DNA of 64,000 nucleotides from Micromonospora craniellae (GCF_014764405.1 NZ_CP061725.1:3472001-3536000), one strand, 5' to 3'; shown: positions 1 through 8,537, counted from the first letter of the stretch. Numbers and translations: made by a program. Notes: a model not told the origin generated them from the sequence alone.

Positions 1-2
1 AG

Positions 3-971
3 CCCGCCCCGGACATCGTCTCCGCCGCCAGCGAGGGCGGACCTGTCAGCCCACCCCTGCTGGACATGATCGACAATCTCGTCAACCACGCCCAGCAGCT
101 CGACGACCATCAAGGCGGCGCCGCCCGCGACTTCGTCCACGACCAATTCACCGCCGTGGCACGACTCCTGCGCCGGGCGTCTTACGACACTGCTGCCGGC
201 CGTCGACTCGCCGCCGCCCTCGCGCAACTCGCCCAGACCGCAGGATTTATGGCTTTCGACGCCTACGAGGACGGCCTCGCGCAACGCTGGTACCTCACCG
301 CCCTACGCGCCGCGCACGCAGCCGCCGACCCCGGCCTTGCCGCCAGCGTCCTGGCCCTCATGTCCAACCAAGCCGCCGACCGCGGACATGCCCTCGACGC
401 GCTCCAACTCGCCGCCGCCGCCCAGGAATCCGCAGCGACCACCCCACCGGCCGTGCGTGCCCTGGTCGCCGCCCGCAGCAGCCTCGCCCACGCTGTCGCC
501 GGCGACCTGACCAGCTTCCACCGCACCCGGGAGGACACCCTCACCCTCCTCGACACCACCCCCGACACGCCGCTTCCCCGATGGGCCTCCTACATCGACC
601 ATGTCGAACTCGACGCGATCACCGGCCGCGGACTCGTCGTTCTCGCCGAGCAAATACCCCAACAACGGCGCCGGCTCCTATGCCACGCCGAGCAGCTGCT
701 GCACGCCCGAGCCCACACCGAACCCAACGACCCGCCGCAACGCTCCGCGCTGCGCCACGGAGCATGGCTCAGCCTCGCCCACCACGCCGCCGGCGACCTC
801 GACCTCGCCGTCGACACCGCCCGACTCGCCCTACGCCGCCTACCCGCCGTCAGCTCCGCGCGAAGCGTCGCACTACTACGTCGCCTCCACGACGACCTCA
901 CCCCCGCCAGCGCCCGTTCCCCTGCCGTGCGAGACCTCCTCAACGAGCTACGAACACTCCCTCCGGCGTGA
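3..971 (+). CDS. C-terminal part of an XRE/TPR-type regulator (5' end outside window)
   Basis: The frame is already open at the window edge and runs to TGA at 971, so the N-terminus lies upstream; the first internal ATG is at 66. The visible part of about 320 residues is Ala/Arg/Leu-rich and helical, with repeating units such as WYLTALRAAHAAADP, WLSLAHHAAGDLDLAVDTA and a closing LLNELRTLPPA. This is typical of the TPR-like C-terminal half of actinobacterial helix-turn-helix regulators of the XRE class. The DNA-binding part would be off the left edge and is not seen, so the assignment rests on the helical repeat character only. It points toward the tRNA and is probably host chromosome rather than part of the element. 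Confidence 0.6.
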   Translation, partial: PAPDIVSAASEGGPVSPPLLDMIDNLVNHAQQLDDHQGGAARDFVHDQFTAVARLLRRASYDTAAGRRLAAALAQLAQTAGFMAFDAYEDGLAQRWYLTALRAAHAAADPGLAASVLALMSNQAADRGHALDALQLAAAAQESAATTPPAVRALVAARSSLAHAVAGDLTSFHRTREDTLTLLDTTPDTPLPRWASYIDHVELDAITGRGLVVLAEQIPQQRRRLLCHAEQLLHARAHTEPNDPPQRSALRHGAWLSLAHHAAGDLDLAVDTARLALRRLPAVSSARSVALLRRLHDDLTPASARSPAVRDLLNELRTLPPA

Positions 972-1331
972 ACGAAACTCGCCCCGCACGACGACAACCG
1001 ACGCTAAGTGTCGCTGGCTGGTCTGCTGCCAGCGCCGCCCGGTCCGCCCTCAGCGGCACGATCGCCCAGCCTCGATGACAGACCCATGTCACTCAGCAAG
1101 GAGCAGCCAGTTCGTAATCGTGGCGCCTGGAGACGGATCGTCACCGCCGTCGCACCCAACTGCGAGCTCGCTGACGGTGCGCCACCGCCCGTGATGGAAG
1201 GAGTCCTGTGGCGGTCGCCGATTCACCGCTCGGAAGTGTGCCTCAGCGCTACTACGTCCACAACGAGGAACCGCGGTGACGGAAGTCATATGGATGAACG
1301 TCTGTATTCGCAGGTGGAAGTCTTCTTTTTG
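972..1331. other. Gap with no confident gene
   Basis: No convincing gene. A 23-codon reading frame at 1208-1279 on the plus strand starts with GTG behind a good GGAAGGAG ribosome-binding site and ends in TGA; a second frame overlaps it at 1276 and runs antisense through the tRNA. Either could be the relic of a small gene cut by the tRNA-side junction, but nothing about the peptide is recognisable. Confidence 0.3.
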
Positions 1332-1404
1332 TAGGCCGCCGGGGACTCGAACCCCGAACCTACTGATTAAAAGTCAGCAGCTCTGCCCATTGAGCTAGCG
1401 GCCC
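1332..1404 (-). tRNA. tRNA-Lys (anticodon UUU)
   Basis: On the minus strand the 73-nt sequence begins GGGCCGCTAGCTC and closes with GCGGCCT plus an A discriminator; the seven acceptor pairs form with a G1-U72 wobble. The anticodon stem GCUGA/UCAGU encloses the loop CUUUUAA, giving UUU (Lys), and the T-arm GGTTCGAGTCC is canonical. CCA is not encoded. The integrase gene lies about 300 bp away on the 5' side of the tRNA, whereas integrating elements normally use the 3' end. The tRNA may therefore be only a neighbour, not the attachment site. Confidence 0.95.
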
Positions 1405-1486
1405 GCCGAGCCATAGGCTACCCGATTCCGTGGCAGGGAGACGCGCGGCTTTCCCCGGAGGGCCGCGCTGCTGCTGCGCCCGGACG

Positions 1487-1527
1487 CTCAGTCCGGCGTC
1501 GTGGCATTATCGCGACGCCGGACTGAG
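1487..1527. repeat. 15-bp perfect inverted repeat between tRNA and integrase
   Basis: CTCAGTCCGGCGTCG at 1487-1501 is followed by an 11-nt loop and its exact reverse complement at 1513-1527. It lies between the tRNA and the 3' end of the integrase gene. It could be a bidirectional transcription terminator or an integrase/excisionase arm site near the attachment point. There is no T-run, which is common for actinomycete terminators. Confidence 0.7.
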
Positions 1528-1701
1528 TAACCGGCTGCGGCGAGCGGGCTGTGCGTCGGGCGGTCCGACGCCGTCGGCCCTAGAGTCGCACGATGCACAG
1601 CGGCGCGGTTTACCTTGGCCCCTGGTGGGGCGTATCGGAGGATCCCCGAGGCCATCCGTGTTGGGGCACGTCGGAGCGGTTGTGCGGGTGGATCGTGTCG
1701 G

Positions 1702-3177
1702 TCAAGCGGCCCGTGGGCGTCGGCGGCGGGGAACCAGCGCGGCGGCGGCCTCCGCCTTGTCCCGTTCGACTTCTAGTTCGACGATGACAGAGGTGTAGGT
1801 GTTGCTGGTGATGGTGATGGTGGAGTGACCGAGTAGTTCCTTGACGTCGGTGAGGTCGGCACCGGAGGCTTTCAGGTACGTCGCGGCACAGTGTCGCAGG
1901 TCGTGTAGCCGGATCGGGGGCAGTCCGGCGTGGCGGACGAGGCTGTCGAAGCGCTTGCTGACGGTGTCCGGATGCCACTTCTCGCCGTTGGGTTGGACGA
2001 AGAACCGCCCGGTGTTCGGCCAGCTGTTGCCAGTTGCCAGTTGCCAGCGGGCGCGGCGGGTGAGGTAGGCGCGCCACGCGGCTGCGGTGAAGCTGTCCAG
2101 GGCGAAGGTGCGGTTGCCGGATTCGGATTTGACCTTCTTGTCGACGGCGTCGTATCCGACCGTGGTGCGCTGTAGATCGACCGTCACCAGGGCGTTGTCC
2201 AGGTCGACGGTGGTGTCGCGCAGGCCGAGTGCCTCGCCGCGGCGCATCCCGCGGTGCATGATTCCGACGAACACCGGATAGAGGGCGATGTCGTGATCCT
2301 GGGCGTAGTCGAGGAATGCCCCGGCCTGTTGCGGGGTCCATACCATGACCGGGCTGGGCCTCTCCCCGGTTTCGCGCCACCGTGCGACGGCTTTGTCCGT
2401 CCAGATCCGGGGCTTGGGCTGCTTCGCTGAGGGCAGCTCGACGTGCTTGGCGGGGTTGAAGTCGATCAGCCGGTTGTTGGACCGTGCCATCGCATCGTTG
2501 AGCGCCTTGCGCAGAGTGGCGCGTATACGCTGCATCATCGCCGGGCCGGTGATCCGGACTCCACGAACGGTGGCGCGGATTTGCGGGTCCTCGCTCTGAC
2601 GGGCGACCTCGATAGCGGTGTTGCGGTCGATGATCGCGGTGAACATCGCCGCGATGTGCTCGACGCGCAGCTTCACCAGCGGGATGGCGCCGAGGTGAGG
2701 GATGAGGTGTACGCGGATGTGGCAGCCGTAGGTGCGTTCGGTGCTCGGCTCGATGTTGCGTCGGGACTCCAGCCACTGCCGTAGGTATTCGCCGACGGTC
2801 ATGTCGACGCTGGCGGGAAGGCCCGCGCTGACCCGTTTGGCGATGGTGTCGCGGTCGGGCATCGGGGCGCCTGCCTTGACGTGCTGGAGCAGGTCGGCGA
2901 TCTCGGTCGCGAGGGCGGTGTCGTCGCCGGCGAGCGCCAGCAGCGCGAGGGCCTGGCCGCAGTCCGTGGCGGCGTCGTCCTTGCTGTCGAAGGTGTAGCG
3001 GCGCAGCGAACGGCGGGAGCCGTCGACCTTTCTCGGCAGTTCGAGTTGGTATCCCCACTTGCCGTGGTGGGCGTTCCATGCCCCGCCGGTGCGGCGGAGC
3101 TGAGGGCACCTTTTGCCGAGCTTCTTACCGTCCGGGTCGCGGCAGGTGCAGATTTTGAGGATGGATCCTTGTGCCAT
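1702..3177 (-). CDS. int: Tyrosine recombinase (element integrase)
   Basis: A 491-residue site-specific recombinase, the expected size for actinobacterial element integrases. The N-terminus (MAQGSILKICTCRDPDGKK) has the Cys-containing arm-binding region usual in actinomycete elements, followed by a SAM-like core-binding domain (about 140-230) and the catalytic domain. Catalytic residues can be placed: Arg312 in HRGMRRGEAL, His425 and Arg428 in LHDLRH, His451 in LLGHST and nucleophile Tyr461 in NTYTSV. I chose the ATG at 3177, with AGGAG 10 nt upstream, over a longer frame beginning at 3264 because similarity to the family starts there. An excisionase gene lies 83 bp upstream. It should catalyse integration and, with Xis, excision. 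Confidence 0.93.
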   Translation of the reverse strand: MAQGSILKICTCRDPDGKKLGKRCPQLRRTGGAWNAHHGKWGYQLELPRKVDGSRRSLRRYTFDSKDDAATDCGQALALLALAGDDTALATEIADLLQHVKAGAPMPDRDTIAKRVSAGLPASVDMTVGEYLRQWLESRRNIEPSTERTYGCHIRVHLIPHLGAIPLVKLRVEHIAAMFTAIIDRNTAIEVARQSEDPQIRATVRGVRITGPAMMQRIRATLRKALNDAMARSNNRLIDFNPAKHVELPSAKQPKPRIWTDKAVARWRETGERPSPVMVWTPQQAGAFLDYAQDHDIALYPVFVGIMHRGMRRGEALGLRDTTVDLDNALVTVDLQRTTVGYDAVDKKVKSESGNRTFALDSFTAAAWRAYLTRRARWQLATGNSWPNTGRFFVQPNGEKWHPDTVSKRFDSLVRHAGLPPIRLHDLRHCAATYLKASGADLTDVKELLGHSTITITSNTYTSVIVELEVERDKAEAAAALVPRRRRPRAA

Positions 3178-3260
3178 GGTGCTGTTGCTCCTAGGAGTTG
3201 TCGGGCAGCCGGTGGCTGTGGATTTCGTCCGGATGATCGACGCGTGCCTTCGGCGGTAGA

Positions 3261-3554
3261 TCAAGTCGCCGGCGGTGGCGGATGCTCGTCGCCGACGGGC
3301 AGGTGCAGGGCGGCAAGGATCGCCGCGACCGGTACCCGGTAGCGACTACCGAACCGCAGCACGGCGATCGGGAACTGGCCGCGTTTGGCGAGTTCGTAGG
3401 CGGTGGCGCGCGACAGGCCGAAGATTTCCGCCACGGTGGCGATGTCGGTCCACGGGCCAAGTGCGCGGATCCGCTCGACAGTCCAAGCGGTGTCATCGGG
3501 CTGCTCGCATTCGAGGTTGGAGTAGTCGGCGGCGTGGTGGTCGGGCATGGTCAT
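3261..3554 (-). CDS. xis: Excisionase / MerR-type helix-turn-helix protein
   Basis: A 97-residue protein whose centre (WTDIATVAEIFGLSRATAYELAKRGQFPIAVLRFGSRYRVP) is a classic excisionase/AlpA-like winged helix-turn-helix: a recognition helix followed by a basic wing ending in YRVP. It directly precedes the integrase on the same strand, 83 bp away. In related elements such a protein bends the attachment DNA and tips the integrase toward excision. The ends of the protein are not conserved-looking. A general regulatory role instead of, or as well as, excision cannot be excluded from sequence. Confidence 0.88.
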   Translation of the reverse strand: MTMPDHHAADYSNLECEQPDDTAWTVERIRALGPWTDIATVAEIFGLSRATAYELAKRGQFPIAVLRFGSRYRVPVAAILAALHLPVGDEHPPPPAT

Positions 3555-4055
3555 GGCAAGACGGTCCTTCCGAGGACGTGAGGTGAGAGGGGCTGTGGGA
3601 AGCGAGGCCGACGGCGTGGGGCGGCGCGCCGCCGCGCAGCCGCCGCGTAAGCCCGCGTGAAATCAGCGCCCGTCTGCGGGCGGCTGCATAGCGCCGAGCT
3701 GGGGGCGCGTCGCGGATGCCGCCGCCGACCCGCGCGAGCCGGTGGCGACCCTGGCGGCATTCGGCTGTGGCGTGCACTTGCCCTGCGCCTAGAGGTGAGG
3801 GTTCATCAGCACGCGCCGGGAACGGTTCGGCGCCGACCGCGCGGCGTTCGCCGCCTGTCGATCGATGTGTGAAGGAGAATCCTGTGACGGATACGGCACC
3901 GCAGCCACGTTCCGACCCGGAGGACACCGGGCCTGGTTCGAATTAAGCGTCGGGCACGGTCGGGATCGACCCGGAGGACCCCAAGGTCGTACGTGGTTTG
4001 TCCAGCCCGCCTGACCGTCAGCGTGGCGGCGGACGAGAGCAGGTAACGAGGGCCG
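3555..4055. other. Gap upstream of xis; only a 20-codon frame
   Basis: Presumably contains the xis-int promoter. The only plus-strand candidate is a 20-codon frame at 3884-3946 (VTDTAPQPRSDPEDTGPGSN) with a perfect GAAGGAG ribosome-binding site before GTG. After its TAA the same frame continues IDPEDPKVVRGL, so it may be the decayed start of a longer gene. No function is assigned. Confidence 0.3.
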
Positions 4056-4260
4056 GTGCGGGATCGGATCCTCGGGCTGGCACAGTCGAATCCGCCGCCG
4101 GAGACCGAGTTGTCGCACTGGTCGAGCCGTGAGATGGCCGCCTACCTCGAGCGCCGAGGGCGTGGTGGTGTCCGAGCGTTACGTGTCGCGGCTGTGGAGC
4201 GAGCATGGCCTGCGAATCCGGCGAGGGTCGCCGACGTTGTCGGGCTGTTTCTGGAGCCGC
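4056..4260 (+). pseudogene. IS630-family transposase fragment (helix-turn-helix part)
   Basis: The stretch ETELSHWSSREMAAYLE followed, one frame over, by EGVVVSERYVSRLWSEHGLR is the N-terminal DNA-binding region of IS630-type transposases. The frame breaks near 4150-4160 and the similarity stops by about 4225, with no DDE catalytic domain present, so this is a dead fragment. It abuts the 3' end of the methyltransferase gene, a sign of past insertion and deletion at the edge of the modification cassette. Confidence 0.7.
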
Positions 4261-4293
4261 GATACCGGTAGTCGTCCAGGGTGCTGGGATCGG

Positions 4294-5695
4294 TCATGCC
4301 GGCACCGCCCACCGGTGCGGGCACAGCAGCAGCCGCAACGCGACGGCCGCCTGTTGGGGGACGACGCCGTTACCGAGGACCCGCAGCGCGGCGGTGCGCG
4401 GCACCGCGAGCGTCGGGTCGGTCACGTGGCCCGCATCCAGGCCCATCAGCCATTCCACGAACGGCGGTGCCAGGACCGGTTTGCCGTGCCGTCCCGGTTG
4501 GGTCGGCGCAGGTGCCGGACGGCCGAGCAGCAGCTCCCACCGGGCCACCGCCGCGGCGTACGGACCCCACCGGTCGGCGTCGGGCCGGCCCAGTCCGGCG
4601 ACGGTGGTGCGTAGGTCCGCTCCACCGTCACCGTGCCTGCCGGGCCCGTGCGCGTCGGAGGCACGCGGAGTGGGCAGCGTCCGCACTGGAACCCGCACAG
4701 TCGCCGAGGGCAGGGTGAGGTCACCGTGCGACCCGCGTTGCCCGGGGCAGCCCTTGACGCCGTCGGTCGCTCTGGGGGTGGGTAGCAGGACCTGCGACAA
4801 CGGTGGCCGCCATCCGGTGCCGGCCCGCCGGCCGGGCGTGCCGGTGTCGCTGGCCCTCGGCGTCGGCAGCAGCCGGGCCGCCCCGGTCAGCGTCCGCCCC
4901 GCATGTGCGGTGGGTGTGGTGCGGCCGGCGGTGGTGTTCGCCGAGGAGCGGCTGTCGGCCACGGTCGGTGTCGGCAGTAGCTGCGTGGCGACGCCGGCCA
5001 GGCTGGGCCGGCGGGCCGCTCCGGCCGACGGGGACATGTTCGACCCGTAGGCCACCGCGGTCGGGGTGGGCAGGAGGCCGTGGCGGGTGCCGGTCGGCTC
5101 GATCAGATCCGGCAGGCCGTAGGGGTGGCCGGGGCCTTTGCCGTCACGGGCGCAGGGTGTCGGCAACGTCGGCACCTCCTCCCCGCGGTGGAGTGGGGGT
5201 GGCCAGCAGGAACAGCCGGTCGCGTCGGTGGGCCGCGCCGACGTCGGATGCGCGTAGGCATAGCCAGCTCGTGTCGTACCCGATCTCGGCCAGGTCGGCG
5301 TGGACGACGTCGAGCCCTCGTCTGAGGAGGGCGGCGACGTTCTCCACGAAGAGCAGTCGGGGTCGAAGTACGCGAACAGCGGTGGCGACGTGTTTCCAGA
5401 CGCTGGAGTGCTCGCCCGCGATGCCGACCCGCTTGCCGGCGTTGGAGATGTCTTGGCACGGGAACCCGGCGGTGAGGATGTCGACCGCCTCGACCCGGGT
5501 CCAGTCGACGGTGCGGATGTCTCCGAGGTTGGGGATGCCGGGCCAGTGGTGGGCGAGGACGGTGCTGGCGTGCCGGTCGGTCTCGGCGTACCAGGCGAGC
5601 TGGCCGCCGAGCACCAGCTCGACGGCCAGGTCGAGCCCGCCGTATCCGCTGCAGAGGGATCCGATTCGCCAAGCGGTGGTGTGCCCAATGCTCAC
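4294..5695 (-). pseudogene. C5-cytosine DNA methyltransferase, frameshifted
   Basis: Methylates cytosine at C5 in duplex DNA if functional. The N-terminal frame starts at GTG 5695, overlapping the previous stop as GTGA, and shows motif I (RIGSLCSGYGGLDLA), the catalytic motif IV (GFPCQDIS) and motif VI (FVENVAAL), ending at a TGA at 5144. The C-terminal half continues in another frame to 4294, with PPFVEWLMGL and motif X (RVLGNGVVPQQAA). The shift must lie around 5170-5215, where both frames read sensibly through a C-rich then G-rich run. The C-terminal half contains six spaced LPTP motifs. A true mutation, programmed frameshift or sequencing error all fit. It is the last gene of a four-gene coupled set. 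Confidence 0.85.
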
Positions 5696-6555
5696 GCCAC
5701 CTCCCCGTGCCCCATGACCGAGACCGGTGCGTCGTGGGGGCAGGTCCACGGCCCGCAGCCCGGCGTGTCCGATGGCTGGGGGCGTGGACGCAGGACCACC
5801 TGGTCGAGCGGCACCCGCTGCCGGTGCAGGAAGAACTGCCCGCGCAGCGGATGCCCTTCGGCGTTGGCTCGCGCGGAGCCGTTGCGGATGGCGTGGTCGA
5901 AGGCCACCGCCTGCGCCCACTCCTGTGGGCTGTTCTCGCGGAGTGCGAGCCAGAAGCCGTCGTCGTGGAACGGGCACCCCACACACGACGAGCGCGGGGT
6001 GTCCCCGAGACCCTGCTGGTGCAGGTAACGCAGGCAGTCGTCGCGCCGCCAACCGAGGTCGAGCAGTGGGAAGACGTTGCGCATGTAGCCGACGTCGGCA
6101 TCGCGGGCCCGGCCGATCTCGTCCAGGCTGATCCCGATCGCCATCTCCGCGACGACGCCGGCAGGCATGCGGGCCGGGTGCGGATAGCCGAGTCGGCGCC
6201 GTACCTCCGCCTTGATCGGTTTGATCTTGTACTCGGAGGTGCATTGCCGCCGGGCCATGCCCCGCTCACCGTTCGGTCCGAGCGTGAACAGCGGCATCGA
6301 GGCGAATCGGTGCGCCGGGTCAAGAGCGTCAGCCCGGATGTCACCGGTGCTGACACGCACGACCTCGATCCCGGCCCGCTCCGCGATGCCGGTCAGGCGG
6401 TCCAGATGCCGGTAGACCGCGGCCGGCTCCCACGAGGTGTCGGCGAAGATCGCCGCGTCGAACCCAGGGATCTCGCCCTGGGCTGCCAACAGCAGAAGCG
6501 TCGAACTCTGTACCCCGGCGCCGAGGGAGAGGAAGCGGTGGGTGGGCGCGCTCAC
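5692..6555 (-). CDS. PP-loop ATPase of the PAPS-reductase/DndC-like superfamily
   Basis: A 287-residue protein with a variant PP-loop near the N-terminus (SLGAGVQSS, residues 10-18) for ATP binding. It resembles phage- and element-borne proteins annotated as phosphoadenosine phosphosulfate reductase-like. Four cysteines (105 in RRQCTSEYK, 174 in DDCLRYL, 191 and 194 in SSCVGCPF) are placed as if to hold an iron-sulfur cluster or zinc, as in DndC-type sulfur-transfer enzymes. Start GTG 6555 overlaps the upstream methyltransferase stop (GTGA), and its own stop overlaps the next start, so translation is coupled to three methyltransferase genes. A role in DNA or nucleotide modification is therefore more likely than sulfate assimilation, but the substrate is unknown. 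Confidence 0.75.
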   Translation of the reverse strand: MSAPTHRFLSLGAGVQSSTLLLLAAQGEIPGFDAAIFADTSWEPAAVYRHLDRLTGIAERAGIEVVRVSTGDIRADALDPAHRFASMPLFTLGPNGERGMARRQCTSEYKIKPIKAEVRRRLGYPHPARMPAGVVAEMAIGISLDEIGRARDADVGYMRNVFPLLDLGWRRDDCLRYLHQQGLGDTPRSSCVGCPFHDDGFWLALRENSPQEWAQAVAFDHAIRNGSARANAEGHPLRGQFFLHRQRVPLDQVVLRPRPQPSDTPGCGPWTCPHDAPVSVMGHGEVA

Positions 6556-7538
6556 GCAACCACCTCGGTTCCGTCCTCCGACGAGGTCGCGGCCTTGGTG
6601 AAGATCAGGACGTCCTCGTGGGCGATGAGGTGCATCGGTGTTCCGCTGGCCCTGGCCTTGCGGACTTGCTGGAGTTGGAAGAACGACGGGCGGGCGACGA
6701 GGTGCCCGTCGCGGACGGCGGCGAGCAGGGCGACGCACCGTTCGATCGGGACGAGCCCGGCGCGCAGGCCTGCGGCGATGACGGCGCTGGGCAGGTCGAC
6801 CAGCTCGCCCCGCTTGCGCCACGGCCGGGCGGTGACCACGACGACGCCGCCGGGTCGGAGCAGGGTGGCGCAGCCGTGCAGGATCTGGGCGAACCCGTCG
6901 GCGAGGCCGGTCAGGTCGCGGTAGGCGAGGTTGCCGCGGTCGTGGCCGTCGTTGTACCGGTCGTCGTACTTCACGACACCGTCCGCGCTGGGACGGACCA
7001 GGCCGTGCACCGTCGGCCCGTAGGGCGGGGAGGTGACCACGAGCGCCACCTGTCCGGTGAGGGCCTTCGGCACCAGCGACATCAGCCGGGTGGCGTCGCC
7101 GCGGATGACCGATGCGCGTCCGGTGGCGCCGTGGTCGTGGGCGTGGCGGATGTTGGCGTCGGCGATGTTCGACCATTGAGGCTCGTACTCGATGCCGAAG
7201 GCGTCGCGGCCGGCGTGGACCGCCTCGACCAGGGTGGTGCCGATGCCGCACATGGGGTCCAGGACCAGGTCACCGGGCTGGGTGTAGGCGCCGACGGCGT
7301 GGGCGGCGATCGCGGGCAGCATCCGGGCGGGGTGCTTGACCGACTCCGGCACGTACCGGCCGCGTCGTTGCACGGGGCCGGTGGACTGGGCGGTGGCCCA
7401 GACCGACAGACCTTCGAGGTCGGCGCGGTGGCGGCCTTCGTACTCCCGATGCCGGCCCGGGTAGTCCTCGCCGGCGGCGGGGCTGTTGATGTCCGGCTCG
7501 TGCGGGTCGGGTTGCCCGGGAGCGGTGTGCTCAGGCAC
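6552..7538 (-). CDS. Amino-type (N4/N6) DNA methyltransferase
   Basis: About 328 residues. The SAM-binding motif I is DPMCGIGTTLVEA and the catalytic motif IV is TSPPYG, the signature of exocyclic-amino methyltransferases (TSPPY is most common in N4-cytosine enzymes). A closing strand, HLIAHEDVLIFTK, is typical of the fold. Motif I precedes motif IV. The start is either GTG 7538 or GTG 7547; both overlap the end of the upstream gene. The stop overlaps the PP-loop gene as GTGA. No restriction endonuclease is visible nearby, so it may be a solitary or protective enzyme. It looks catalytically intact, in contrast to its upstream paralogue. Confidence 0.88.
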   Translation of the reverse strand: MPEHTAPGQPDPHEPDINSPAAGEDYPGRHREYEGRHRADLEGLSVWATAQSTGPVQRRGRYVPESVKHPARMLPAIAAHAVGAYTQPGDLVLDPMCGIGTTLVEAVHAGRDAFGIEYEPQWSNIADANIRHAHDHGATGRASVIRGDATRLMSLVPKALTGQVALVVTSPPYGPTVHGLVRPSADGVVKYDDRYNDGHDRGNLAYRDLTGLADGFAQILHGCATLLRPGGVVVVTARPWRKRGELVDLPSAVIAAGLRAGLVPIERCVALLAAVRDGHLVARPSFFQLQQVRKARASGTPMHLIAHEDVLIFTKAATSSEDGTEVVA

Positions 7539-8457
7539 GGCGACCACCGCCGTTGCCGCGTCGTCCCGACTCGTGCGCCGTAGCCGGGTGGGGTGTGAAC
7601 ACCAGCAGGTCGGCGTGCACCCGCAGGTGAGCCACCGTCCACTGCGCGGGGTTGGTGTGGGCCAGGGTGAGTAGTTCCTCGTCGGTGACGACGTGGTAGA
7701 CGAACTGGTCCCCGTCGGTGTCGGCCTCCACCGCGACGATGTGCTGCAGGTAGCCGAGGCCCGCGCTGGAGGCGGCGGCCACGAGGGGACCGAAGTCCTC
7801 CGGCGTGGGCTGGGTACCGGCGGGCACACCGACCACGAGGACGAGGCAGCCGCCGGGACGCAGGAGCCGCGCGCAGGCGGCCAGCAGCCAGGCGAGCCTG
7901 ACCCGGGCGGTCGTGTCCGCGTAGTGCAGCGGCCAGCAGGCGACCACCAGGCTGGTAGCCGAGTCGAGGGAGCCGTCCTCGGGCGGCCGGACGGCCGCGG
8001 TGTCGGTGCCGCACAGGTCGGGGTCGGTGAGGTCGTCTCCGAACCACTCGGTCAACTCGGGCGGCTCCTCGCCATCGCCGGCCTCCGGCTCGTGGGAGGC
8101 GAGAAGCGGGTTGGTCTCGATCGCCGTCCGCACGCCACTGGTGGCCGGGCCGATGAGCAGGCCCGAGCCGTCGGTGAACCAGGCGCGGTGGTGTCGGCGT
8201 CCACCCCGGGCGCAGATCGCAGCCAGGGCGTGGTCGGTGGTGAGGTCGACGACCGCCTCTCCGGGCCGGCTGTAGGCGGCGACGAGGCGGTAGGCCAGAC
8301 GGGTGGGCAGGCTGGTGCGGGTTTCGGCGCCGGTGCGGGCCGTGCGCCAGACCGTGATCGGTACCGGCGGGTCGCCGGCGATCAGGTCGATCAGTGTGGA
8401 GTCGGCCGGCTCGATGTGGTCGGCCGGGTTGTACTGGTGCGGCGTGTGCTCGCTCAT
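7531..8457 (-). CDS. Degenerate methyltransferase paralogue (probable non-catalytic partner)
   Basis: 308 residues, starting at ATG 8457 with GGAG 10 nt upstream. It aligns by eye with the next gene. AAYSRPGEAVVDLTTDHALAA matches the region that in the active enzyme reads GAYTQPGDLVLDPMCGIG, and VVACWPLHYADT sits where VVTSPPYG is expected. The closing LRVHADLLVFTP matches LIAHEDVLIFT. Both the glycine-rich SAM motif and the PPY catalytic motif are lost, so it probably cannot methylate on its own. It may be a structural or specificity subunit of a heterodimer. Translation is coupled to the active paralogue by overlap. First gene of the minus-strand cassette. Confidence 0.7.
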   Translation of the reverse strand: MSEHTPHQYNPADHIEPADSTLIDLIAGDPPVPITVWRTARTGAETRTSLPTRLAYRLVAAYSRPGEAVVDLTTDHALAAICARGGRRHHRAWFTDGSGLLIGPATSGVRTAIETNPLLASHEPEAGDGEEPPELTEWFGDDLTDPDLCGTDTAAVRPPEDGSLDSATSLVVACWPLHYADTTARVRLAWLLAACARLLRPGGCLVLVVGVPAGTQPTPEDFGPLVAAASSAGLGYLQHIVAVEADTDGDQFVYHVVTDEELLTLAHTNPAQWTVAHLRVHADLLVFTPHPATAHESGRRGNGGGRRA

Positions 8458-8493
8458 GTGCTGTCGGCTCCGCGCCGCGCCGTGAAGCGCTGA

Positions 8494-8537
8494 CACCCCC
8501 AAACCGGGGTTTGTGAGTCCTGGCGAACACTTGCCGC
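8494..8537. repeat. 44-bp inverted repeat, left copy
   Basis: This 44-bp sequence reappears in reverse complement at 11411-11454 with 42 of 44 bases identical. It contains the near-palindrome CAAACCGGGGTTTG and then GTGAG. It sits just upstream of the methyltransferase cassette. The two copies bracket the IS5 element, the repeat-rich control region and the sigma-like gene. Likely a binding site for an element-encoded regulator or a replication/transfer site. Confidence 0.85.

Noticed and set aside
1610..3109. Long minus-strand frame (499 codons) inside the integrase
   Set aside because: Arg/Pro/His-rich shadow in another frame; the integrase frame carries all the catalytic motifs.
5692..6555. 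Calling the PP-loop gene a sulfate-assimilation PAPS reductase
   Set aside because: Its context is three coupled DNA methyltransferases on a mobile element and no sulfur-assimilation gene is nearby.
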